A stretch of 36,438 bases of DNA from NCBI GenBank assembly GCA_946487895.1, contig CAMLUO010000008.1, forward strand, positions 1-36,438. The letters run 5' to 3'. Positions 26,584 through 33,775 of the stretch are shown here, in pieces. Under the pieces are notes generated by a model. The model had not been told where the DNA came from, searched no databases, and saw only the letters and a list, made by a program, of their open reading frames with translations. Both the position numbers and the translations under genes were made by a program. The stretch's first letter is position 1. The number at the start of each line of letters is the position of its first letter. This DNA comes from an uncultured Clostridium sp. Its GTDB lineage: Bacteria > Bacillota > Clostridia > TANB77 > CAG-508.

Positions 26584-27366
26584 ATGATAGATTTACATTC
26601 ACATATATTACCAAATATTGACGATGGATCAAGAAGTATCGAAGAAACATTTAATTTAATTAAAGAAGCAAAAAATGTGGGGTTTGATGCAATTATTTCA
26701 ACCTCACATTATATGGAAAACTATTATGAAACAGATACACCTGAAAGGGAAGTATGGGTTAATGCTATTTATGAAAATTTGCAAGCTAAAAATATAGATA
26801 TAAGGCTATATTTAGGAAATGAGATATATTTATCAGAAAACATCATAAAATTATTAGAAGAAGGCAAAGCATCAACAATTAATGATACAAGTTATGTGTT
26901 ATTCGAGATGCCATTAAATGCAGAACCAATGAATTTGTATGACTTAGTGTATCAAATGTTACAATGTAAATTAGTACCAATTTTAGCACATCCAGAAAGA
27001 TATTCATTTGTACAAAAGGATCCAGAATTAATATATGATTTAATTCAAAAAGGTGTACTGATGCAAGCAAATTATGGAAGTATAATAGGACAATATGGAG
27101 AAAAAGCTAAAATAATAGTTAGGAAGTTTTTTGAAAATAAGATGATACATTTTTTAGGATCAGACGTACATAGACAAAACACTATTTATCCTAGAATACC
27201 AGAAATATTAGTTGAATTAAATGATTTAATTGGTGAAGAAAAATTAGAAGAACTAACAAATACAAATCCATCATTAGTTTTGAAAAACAAAAGAATAAAT
27301 ATAGATGAGCCAATACCTGTGGAATTATCTTTAAAAGAAAAAATTATTATGAATTTCAAAAAATAG
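26584..27366 (+). CDS. cpsB: CpsB/CapC-type PHP tyrosine phosphatase
   Basis: Manganese-dependent phosphatase that removes phosphate from the CpsD tyrosine cluster. The 260-residue PHP-family protein has metal-binding motifs DLHSHILPNIDDGS at the N terminus, ISTSHY, the glutamate region YLGNEIYL, AHPERYSFVQ and GSDVHRQN. All metal ligands expected for the family are present. It lies 33 nt after the kinase gene, with GGGGAAG upstream of the ATG. Confidence 0.93.
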   Translation: MIDLHSHILPNIDDGSRSIEETFNLIKEAKNVGFDAIISTSHYMENYYETDTPEREVWVNAIYENLQAKNIDIRLYLGNEIYLSENIIKLLEEGKASTINDTSYVLFEMPLNAEPMNLYDLVYQMLQCKLVPILAHPERYSFVQKDPELIYDLIQKGVLMQANYGSIIGQYGEKAKIIVRKFFENKMIHFLGSDVHRQNTIYPRIPEILVELNDLIGEEKLEELTNTNPSLVLKNKRINIDEPIPVELSLKEKIIMNFKK

Positions 27367-27389
27367 GGGTAGAGAGGAAGTAGAAAACT

Positions 27390-28754
27390 ATGAGAAAATA
27401 CTTTGGAACAGATGGAATCAGAAGAATTGCAAATACAGAATTATCACCAGAGTTAGTATATAAAGTAGCAAAGGCAGGAGCATACGTGTTATCAAAACAC
27501 ACTGACCATACACCAACAATTTTAATTGGTAGAGATACACGTATATCTGGAACATTAATTGAAAGTGCAATGGTAGCAGGATTTTTAAGTTATGGTGCAA
27601 ATGTAAAACTTTTAGGAGTTATACCAACACCAGCAGTAGCATATTTAACAAGAAAACTAAATGCAGATGCAAGTGTCGTTATTTCAGCATCACATAATAC
27701 ATATGAATTTAATGGAATTAAATATTTTAGTAATAAGGGAATGAAAATACCAGATTCTTTAGAAGAAGAAATAGAAGAAGTAATGGAATCTGGAAAATTA
27801 GAAGAATTAACAGCAGTTAATGATAAAATTGGAGTTTCAGAATATGCTCTTGAATTAATGGATGAATATGTTTATTTCTTCAGAAAACATTTTGATGACG
27901 TAATTGACCAAAATATGAAGAAGGATTTTATAGTAGGTCTAGACACTGCAAATGGTGCAACATCTGTTGTGGCTGAAAAAGTATTTAAAGTTTTAGGGAT
28001 ACCATATAAAATTATAAATAATCATCCAGACGGAATAAATATAAATGATAATTGTGGTTCTACTCATTTGGATGGATTAAAGAAATTTGTTGTTGATAAC
28101 AAACTAAGTTTAGGTATTGCTTATGATGGTGATGGAGACCGTTGTTTAGCTGTTGATGAAAATGGAAATGAAATTGATGGAGATAAGTTGCTAGCTATTA
28201 TTTCTAATAGTTTAAGAAAAAAAGGAAAATTAAACAAAGATACAATAGTTGCAACAGTAATGAGTAATTTAGGATTAAATAAATATGCAAGAGATAACGG
28301 ATTAGAATTATTACAAACTAAAGTTGGAGATAGATATGTTCTTGAAGAAATGCTAAAAAATGGATTTAACTTAGGAGGAGAACAATCTGGTCATGTTATT
28401 TTATTAGATTATAATCCAACAGGAGATGGTATTTTAACTTCACTAATGTTAATACAAGCAATTTTAGAAGAAGATAAAAAAGCATCAGAATTAGGAAATA
28501 TGGTTAAGCTATATCCACAAGTATTAATAAATGCTAAAGTAAATGCTGATAAGAAATATGATTATGAAAAAGATGCAACAATAAAAGAAGCAATTGAAAA
28601 GCTAGAAAAAGAATTTGCTGGAAATGGAAGGGTTCTAATTAGACCATCAGGAACGGAACCTCTAGTTAGAGTTATGATTGAAGGAGAAGATCAGGAATAT
28701 ATTACAAAAAAAGCAAGAGAGATAGCAGATTTAATTGAAGAGAAGCTTAAGTAA
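27390..28754 (+). CDS. glmM: Phosphoglucosamine mutase
   Basis: Converts glucosamine-6-phosphate to glucosamine-1-phosphate on the way to UDP-GlcNAc. The 454-residue protein starts MRKYFGTDGIRR, has the phosphoserine Ser101 in ISASHN, the magnesium loop DGDGDR with Asp246/248/250, the sugar-binding GGEQSGHV and the phosphate-binding RPSGTEPLVRVM. It is a normal, complete enzyme. Its place behind the cps regulators couples amino-sugar supply with envelope polysaccharide production; the usual partner glmS is not in the window. Confidence 0.96.
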   Translation: MRKYFGTDGIRRIANTELSPELVYKVAKAGAYVLSKHTDHTPTILIGRDTRISGTLIESAMVAGFLSYGANVKLLGVIPTPAVAYLTRKLNADASVVISASHNTYEFNGIKYFSNKGMKIPDSLEEEIEEVMESGKLEELTAVNDKIGVSEYALELMDEYVYFFRKHFDDVIDQNMKKDFIVGLDTANGATSVVAEKVFKVLGIPYKIINNHPDGININDNCGSTHLDGLKKFVVDNKLSLGIAYDGDGDRCLAVDENGNEIDGDKLLAIISNSLRKKGKLNKDTIVATVMSNLGLNKYARDNGLELLQTKVGDRYVLEEMLKNGFNLGGEQSGHVILLDYNPTGDGILTSLMLIQAILEEDKKASELGNMVKLYPQVLINAKVNADKKYDYEKDATIKEAIEKLEKEFAGNGRVLIRPSGTEPLVRVMIEGEDQEYITKKAREIADLIEEKLK

Positions 28755-28803
28755 TTGTTTTGTGGTGTAATCATTTTGTAATATAAACGTAATATAAAAT
28801 TAG

Positions 28804-28832
28804 TTGATTAAATATTTAAAAAGTGATACTAT
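28804..28832 (+). promoter_or_regulatory. Putative promoter for the small membrane protein gene
   Basis: TTGATT (28804-28809), 17 nt, TACTAT (28827-28832). A start here excludes the in-frame upstream codon at 28823 as the translation start of the next gene. Confidence 0.4.
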
Positions 28833-28870
28833 TAATGCATAAAAACAGAAGAAAAATGGGGGAATTAAAT

Positions 28871-29209
28871 ATGTTTATTTTTGATATTTCAAATCCATTA
28901 ACATTAATTTTAATGTTAGCAGCAACGGTATTATTAATATTTTTGGCACAAGAAATAAAGAAAAGTTATGTTGCAGCTATAATGTTATTTGTATATTTAG
29001 TAATTCTAGTTATACATGTAGCACAAATAGCAACATTGTCAGAAGAATTTAGATATATGATTACAACATTGTCTAGATGTATTGCAATTGATTTTGTATT
29101 TGTTTTAATAACATTTTTCTCATATTTATGGGTTGATGATATAGAAGCAAAAACAACTGGCAAAAAAAGTATTGATAATAGTTTAGATTGGTTCTGGAAA
29201 AAAGTATAA
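28871..29209 (+). CDS. Small membrane protein of unknown function
   Basis: Not recognised. From ATG 28871 (GGGGG at 28858-28862 is the likely ribosome binding site) the product has 112 residues. It begins MFIFDISNPLTLILML and has three hydrophobic segments: about 8-26, 32-55 and 70-92. The cytoplasmic tail contains DDIEAKTTGKKSIDNSLDWFWKKV. It lies between glmM and spoIIP, 68 nt before the spoIIP start. A sporulation or envelope role would be guesswork. Confidence 0.65.
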   Translation: MFIFDISNPLTLILMLAATVLLIFLAQEIKKSYVAAIMLFVYLVILVIHVAQIATLSEEFRYMITTLSRCIAIDFVFVLITFFSYLWVDDIEAKTTGKKSIDNSLDWFWKKV

Positions 29210-29277
29210 AAAGGAATACAGAAAAAAAGTCAAGCATATATATAATATAGTAGATTTTAAAACTAAGGAGAAAAAAT

Positions 29278-30484
29278 ATGTTTAATGTTACTATATTAAA
29301 AATGCGAGATTTAATAAAGTATTTTATAGGCTTACTAACAACAATCATCGTAGTGGTTGTTGTTAGTAAGTTTTTTTCGAAAAATGATAATAATAAAGAA
29401 GAAAATAGAATAGTAAATGAAGTAAAAAATGGAATAAGTATGTTGTCAGAGCAAAGTTTTCTTGGGTGTTTTGAACAAGCTGTACCGACAATGGCAAATA
29501 TAAATGAAGAATATAGTAAAGTAGCTAAAGAAGATGACCATAGTAGACAGGATATATTACAAGGGGTTTTAGAAACACAAATTAGCTCTATAAAAGGAAT
29601 AGAAAATATGGAAAATGCAAATAATGGCGAAGATTTGCAAAATGCGCAAGATATTTCAGAAAATACATTGTCACAAGATATAGCACAAGAAACGACAAAC
29701 CAAAATACACGGAGTAGAAGAAGCAGGAGTAAAAACTGAAGTAATAACAAATAATCCAATAACAGAATCATACAATGTAGAATATGGAAAAGTAAAAATA
29801 AAAAATGGAACAGATTATACATTAACACAAGAAATGCTAACACCAGATATTACAATTGAAAATAAGAATATAGTATTGTTCCATACACATAGCTGTGAGA
29901 GCTATACATCAAGTGAAGCATATCCATATACACCAACAGGAAATTACAGAACAACAGATTTGAATTTTACAGTAACAAGAGTAGGAACAGAATTGGAAAC
30001 TCAATTAAAACAATATAATTATAATGTTGTGCATAGTACAGATTATCATGATTATCCAGCATATAATGGTTCTTATACACGTTCTTTAAAAACTGTACAA
30101 AATATCTTGCAAACAACGTCTGCAGATATTATAATAGATGTACATAGAGATGCAATTGGTTCGAGAAGTGATTATGCACCAACAGTCAGAATAGGAGATA
30201 CAGACGAAGCAGCTCAACTTATGTTTGTTATAGGAACAAATGCAGGGGGACTATGGCATCCAAATTGGAATCAAAATTTAAAATTTGCAATTAAAATTCA
30301 AGAAAAAGCAGAAGAAATGTATCCAGGACTATTTAAACCAATAATGCTTACAAAATCAAGATATAATCAGCATACAGGAAAATATGCAAGTATAATAGAA
30401 GTTGGAGCAACTGGAAATACATTAGAACAATGTTTAACAAGTATGAAATATTTAGCTAAAGTAATGAATGAGGTAATACAATGA
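29278..30484 (+). pseudogene. spoIIP: spoIIP, stage II sporulation protein P, split by a frameshift
   Basis: SpoIIP is a peptidoglycan amidase/endopeptidase of the engulfment complex with SpoIID and SpoIIM. Frame 1 (29278-29739) encodes a signal anchor (residues 17-33), SMLSEQSFLGCFEQAVP and a polar linker. The catalytic domain is in the next frame, which is open from 29684 and has its first ATG at 29834. It reads GVEEAGVKTEVITNNP, then FHTHSCESYTSSE, YPYTPTGNYRTTDLN, DVHRDAIGSRSDYAP, FVIGTNAGGL and IIEVGATGNTLEQ, with the expected zinc ligands. The crossover must lie between 29684 and 29736. No homopolymer explains it clearly; an AAAA run (29702-29705) and a rare CGG codon (29710-29712) are inside. 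This is a pseudogene, a sequencing or assembly error, or a +1 programmed shift. AAGGAG precedes the ATG. Upstream ATACA (29216-29220) and CATATATA (29235-29242) vaguely resemble a sigma-E promoter. Confidence 0.85.
29331..29377 (+). terminator. Terminator-like hairpin inside the spoIIP signal-anchor codons
   Basis: CTTACTAACAACAA (29331-29344) pairs perfectly with TTGTTGTTAGTAAG (29357-29370). Four more pairs (two G-U) close a CGTA loop, and seven T residues follow (29371-29377). The shape is that of a strong intrinsic terminator, but it lies 53 nt inside the coding region and encodes LLTTIIVVVVVSKFF. Confidence 0.6.
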
Positions 30485-31314
30485 AATATTTAAATAATAA
30501 TAAAATAAATCAATTAAATCTAAATAAAAATAATACATATATAGTAATGGATTTCGATAAAACGATCACTTCTTATGATAGTTCAGATTCTTGGGATGCC
30601 GTTGCAAATCCAAAGTTTGTAGAACAAGGAATAAGAAGTGATATGGATAAGCTATATAAAAAATATAGACCAATTGAAATGGATTATACTATTAGTAAAG
30701 AAGAAAAATTGAAACAAATGGAAATATGGTATTCTGAATGTATGGATTTGTATTATAAATATAATCTAACAAAAGAGCAAATAAAAAATTCAATACAGGC
30801 AAGTGATGTTAAATTTAGAAAAGGAACAAAGGAGCTATTAATTTTAGCACATGACAATAAAATACCAGTAATAATTTTATCAGCTGGTATAGGAAATTCA
30901 ATTGAACAATTTTTAAAAGATAATAATTGTTTGTTTAATGATACAATGTATATAATAAGTAATTTTATAGAATTTGATGATAATGGAAAAGTAACAAAAT
31001 TCGATGATTCAAAAATGATACATACATTAAACAAGACAATGAGTGGACATTTACCAGAAGAATTTTATGGGAAAGTAAGGGACAAGCAGTATAAAATGCT
31101 TATTGGAGATTTAATAGAAGATATAAAAATGGTAGATGAAAAAGAGAAAGATACAACTTTAATGATAGGAATATTAACTAAAGAAATGGAAAGTCAAGAA
31201 AATTTAAGGCTATACAATGAAAAATTTGATGTGGTTTTAACTGAAGAAGAAGATTTGTCCATTTGGGGACGTTTCCTTTTGGACAAAAATGTCCAGTTAG
31301 GGACATATCTTTAA
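30481..31314 (+). CDS. UMPH-1-type pyrimidine 5'-nucleotidase (HAD superfamily)
   Basis: A 277-residue HAD phosphatase. Motif I is DFDKTIT with the nucleophile Asp24 and acid Asp26; motif II is ILSAGIG with Ser134; motif III/IV is IGDLIEDIKMVD. The cap segment KYRPIEMDYTISKEEKLKQMEIWY and FRKGTKELLILAHDNKIPVIILSAG follow the cytosolic 5'-nucleotidase III (UMPH-1) pattern best known from animals, so the likely substrates are pyrimidine nucleoside monophosphates. The start overlaps the spoIIP stop (ATGA), implying coupling. The last 17 residues are encoded by a GGGACA-rich palindromic sequence and look foreign to the family; the normal C terminus may have been replaced. Confidence 0.8.
   Translation: MKYLNNNKINQLNLNKNNTYIVMDFDKTITSYDSSDSWDAVANPKFVEQGIRSDMDKLYKKYRPIEMDYTISKEEKLKQMEIWYSECMDLYYKYNLTKEQIKNSIQASDVKFRKGTKELLILAHDNKIPVIILSAGIGNSIEQFLKDNNCLFNDTMYIISNFIEFDDNGKVTKFDDSKMIHTLNKTMSGHLPEEFYGKVRDKQYKMLIGDLIEDIKMVDEKEKDTTLMIGILTKEMESQENLRLYNEKFDVVLTEEEDLSIWGRFLLDKNVQLGTYL
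31254..31306. repeat. GGGACA/TGTCC palindromic element, left
   Basis: Contains GTCC (31257-31260), GGGGAC (31265-31270), a perfect small hairpin TGGACA-AAAA-TGTCCA (31280-31295) and AGGGACAT (31299-31306). These GC-rich words stand out from the AT-rich surroundings and recur at 32903-32990. The element overlaps the 3' end of the nucleotidase gene. Confidence 0.55.
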
Positions 31315-31340
31315 TAATATTTATAGAAAGGGGATTTTTT

Positions 31341-32024
31341 ATGAAAAAAGTAGGTAATATTTTATGGGGGATAGTATTAATTGTATTAGGAATTATTATA
31401 GGTTTAAATGCAACAGGAATTACACATATAAACATATTTTTTAGAGGCTGGTGGACACTTATTATAATAATACCAAGTATTATAGGACTAATAAAAAATG
31501 ATAGCAAATTATGGAGTTTTATATGGTTGTGTATAGGAGTAGTATTATTGTTATCAGCACAGAACATTTTATCTTTTTCATTAATTAGTAAATTAATATT
31601 CCCATTCATATTAGTTGTAATTGGAGTATCATTAATATTTAAAAATGTAGCAGGAGAAAAAATAAAAGAAAAAGTTAAAAAAATAAATAATGAAAATTTA
31701 GAAAATGAAGAATATTGTGCAACTTTTAGTTCTCAAAATGCTGATTATTCAGGACAAGAATTTAAAGGTGCAAATTTAGATGCAGTATTTGGAAGTGTGA
31801 AATTAGATTTGTATAAAGCTACAATAAGCAAAGATCAAATAATAAATGCATCAGCAATATTTGGTGGGATAGATATAATAGTTCCAGAAGGAGTCAATAT
31901 AAAAGTAAAATCAACACCAATATTTGGAGGAGTTAGTAATAAGTTAAAAAGAGAATATAAAGAGAATTTACCAACAATATATATTAATAGCTTTTGTATG
32001 TTTGGAGGTGTTGAAATAAAATGA
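31341..32024 (+). CDS. LiaF-like membrane protein
   Basis: A 227-residue protein with four membrane segments: about 6-24, 33-51, 55-73 and 80-100. The first runs GNILWGIVLIVLGIIIGLNATGI, typical of the LiaF-TM domain. The soluble C-terminal domain has ANLDAVFGSVKLDLYKATIS, ASAIFGGIDIIVPEGVNIKVKSTPIFGGVSNK and FGGVEIK, the beta-helical 'cell wall-active antibiotics response' (LiaF C-terminal) repeat. In bacilli LiaF restrains the LiaRS envelope-stress system; no LiaRS is present in the window. The start ATG 31341 has AAAGGGGA upstream; an in-frame start at 31263 would lie inside the nucleotidase gene and the palindromic element. The stop overlaps the next start (ATGA). Confidence 0.87.
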   Translation: MKKVGNILWGIVLIVLGIIIGLNATGITHINIFFRGWWTLIIIIPSIIGLIKNDSKLWSFIWLCIGVVLLLSAQNILSFSLISKLIFPFILVVIGVSLIFKNVAGEKIKEKVKKINNENLENEEYCATFSSQNADYSGQEFKGANLDAVFGSVKLDLYKATISKDQIINASAIFGGIDIIVPEGVNIKVKSTPIFGGVSNKLKREYKENLPTIYINSFCMFGGVEIK

Positions 32025-32905
32025 CAACATTTCAAAAAATTATCAAATATGGAGCAATAGCTTTTGGAATATATTTATGTGTGATAATAATTAGTGCAAT
32101 AATTTTTACATTAACAGCAATTTTTGGAATAACTATAGGAATAAGCCAACTAGAAGAAAGCTGGAATAATAGCAATGATATTGTAAATTCTGATAGTAAT
32201 GAGATTATTGAAAGTCAAAATTACGACTATACAGATATAAAAAAATTAGATGTTGAACTAAGTCTTTGTAAATTTGATATAGTTGTTGATAATACATTAA
32301 CTAACAACTTAAAAGTGGAAATAAGAAATGGTAGTAATAAAATTTATTCTGAGCAAAGTGGTAGTAATTTAAAAATAGAAGATGATACAATTACAAGTAT
32401 GGACTTCTTTAAGAGCAGGAATATTGTACCAGAAATTATAATAAGTATACCAGATAACTATGAATTTGAGAGTGCAGAAATAAAAGTAAGTATAAATGAA
32501 AGTAATATAGAACAACTTTATGGAAAAAAGGTTAAAATAGAAACTGGTGGAGGAAGAGTTGTTATTAAAAACGTAGTTGCAGATGAATTAGATATTGAAG
32601 GTGGAGCAGGAGAAATTATTGTTGAAAATTCAAGGGCGGAAAGATTAGATTTTGAAGCAGGTGTTGGAAATGCTGAAATAACAACAGAAGTTATGAATAG
32701 AGCTGATATTGATTCTGGTGTAGGAAAATTAGAATTAAATTTATTAGGTGACAGAGATAATTATATGATTATTCCTTCAGTTGGAATTGGGGCTGTTATA
32801 GTAGATAATGAAAAAGCAGTAAGTAAGAATGTTATAGGAAGTGGTAATCAAAAAGTTAGTATAGATGCAGGAGTAGGAGAGATTGTAGTTAATTTTGCTC
32901 AATAG
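32021..32905 (+). CDS. Membrane-anchored DUF4097-type beta-repeat protein
   Basis: A 294-residue protein with one membrane segment (about 12-38) and an outer domain of short beta repeats. Examples are KVKIETGGGRVVIKNVVADELDIEGGAGEIIVENS, RLDFEAGVGNAEI, RADIDSGVGKLELNLLG and VSIDAGVGEIVVNF. The repeating GGxG/GVG pattern is that of the DUF4097 (adhesin-like, beta-helix) family, which commonly accompanies LiaF- and PspC-like envelope-stress genes. Function unknown. Translationally coupled to the LiaF-like gene; a bidirectional hairpin follows the stop. Confidence 0.85.
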   Translation: MTTFQKIIKYGAIAFGIYLCVIIISAIIFTLTAIFGITIGISQLEESWNNSNDIVNSDSNEIIESQNYDYTDIKKLDVELSLCKFDIVVDNTLTNNLKVEIRNGSNKIYSEQSGSNLKIEDDTITSMDFFKSRNIVPEIIISIPDNYEFESAEIKVSINESNIEQLYGKKVKIETGGGRVVIKNVVADELDIEGGAGEIIVENSRAERLDFEAGVGNAEITTEVMNRADIDSGVGKLELNLLGDRDNYMIIPSVGIGAVIVDNEKAVSKNVIGSGNQKVSIDAGVGEIVVNFAQ

Positions 32906-32935
32906 GGACATTCCAAAAAGAACAGAAAATGAAGT

Positions 32936-32990
32936 AAAGGGACAGACCTAGAAAAATAGTAAATCTTAAAAATGAAGGTTATGTCCCTTT
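32936..32990. terminator. Bidirectional terminator-like GGGACA palindrome between convergent genes
   Basis: AAAGGGACA (32936-32944) plus ACCT (32946-32949) pair with AGGT (32976-32979) plus TGTCCCTTT (32982-32990), separated by a small internal loop. T-rich sequence lies on the outer side for both directions. It sits between the DUF4097 gene and the minus-strand repair module. A single AGGGACAT also stands at 32903-32910. The element shares its GGGACA words with 31254-31306. Confidence 0.6.
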
Positions 32991-33016
32991 TGAACAAAAA
33001 TAGTTAAAAAGTAATG

Positions 33017-33775
33017 CTACTGAAGTTCAACTAAATCTTTCCAATATTTTTTAGGCATAAATTGCATTTGACATCTTGAGTTTTTTCTTTCTTTAATAGC
33101 AATAGTTTTAAAAAACATTTTCCACAAATCTTGATAAATTTTTTCTTGTTCTGAGATTTCAGGTATTTTCAAATTTGAACTATCTATAATTCTGTATTCT
33201 TTGCAGTTATAAATAAAACAAATTTCTCTATTTTTATCATGAATTATAAAATTCATAGAAGGTAGGCGGTTAATAAAATGATGTCCTAGTGGTTCAATAA
33301 TATTATTATCAGGATGGATTTTAGCATAACAAAGGTTTTTACCGATTTCTTGAAAGCGCAATAAACCTTTCAATTTGTGGCATTCAGCTAAAGCTCGTCT
33401 TCTCATGTTAATAACTTTGAAAACATAAGAAACTGTTAGCATATTATTGATTTTTGGACCTATGTCAAAGCCATTACATAAATATTTTAAAATATATATT
33501 TCTTTATCCTTTTCATTTGATAAAAAGGCATTGTAACTATTATATAATGCTTCATAACAAATATTCTTTTCTATACCAGTAAAAACTCTTTGAGATTTTT
33601 CATAATCTGTTTCTATGTATTCTGTTTTGTCTAAAAAATTTTGGGTATATTCATTAACATTATAAATTTTTTGTGGCAATGTTTTATTTGAATATGAATC
33701 AAAAACAATAGTTAGGAGACCATCAAAAGTTCCATCATATAAATAAGTTTTGTTTATAAGTTTCCAGTTAGACAT
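33017..33775 (-). CDS. DUF4130-domain protein of the radical-SAM 'DNA metabolism' pair (TIGR03915 type)
   Basis: A 252-residue protein of the family described as 'probable DNA metabolism protein'. Typical parts are YLYDGTFDGLLTIVFDSY at the N terminus, LSNEKDKEIYILKYLCNGFDIGPKINNMLT, VFKVINMRRRALAECHKLKGLLRFQEIG, and YAKIHPDNNIIEPLGHHFINRLPSMNFIIHDKNRE. The C-terminal end contains QFMPKKYWKDLVEL. No catalytic mechanism is established. It always travels with a radical SAM partner; here the start lies inside the partner's last 22 nt, so the two are translationally coupled. Related domains are fused to UdgX-type uracil-DNA-binding proteins in other bacteria, which supports a DNA repair role (family knowledge, not seen here). 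Confidence 0.87.
   Translation of the reverse strand: MSNWKLINKTYLYDGTFDGLLTIVFDSYSNKTLPQKIYNVNEYTQNFLDKTEYIETDYEKSQRVFTGIEKNICYEALYNSYNAFLSNEKDKEIYILKYLCNGFDIGPKINNMLTVSYVFKVINMRRRALAECHKLKGLLRFQEIGKNLCYAKIHPDNNIIEPLGHHFINRLPSMNFIIHDKNREICFIYNCKEYRIIDSSNLKIPEISEQEKIYQDLWKMFFKTIAIKERKNSRCQMQFMPKKYWKDLVELQ

Noticed and set aside
29073..29843. Minus-strand frame of 256 codons across spoIIP
   Set aside because: Leucine/phenylalanine-rich low-complexity translation that is the shadow of AT-rich coding sequence on the other strand; no ribosome binding site and no family motif.
32936..32990. CRISPR-like or attachment site
   Set aside because: A single palindrome between convergent genes with T-rich flanks on both sides is explained by bidirectional termination or a REP-like element.
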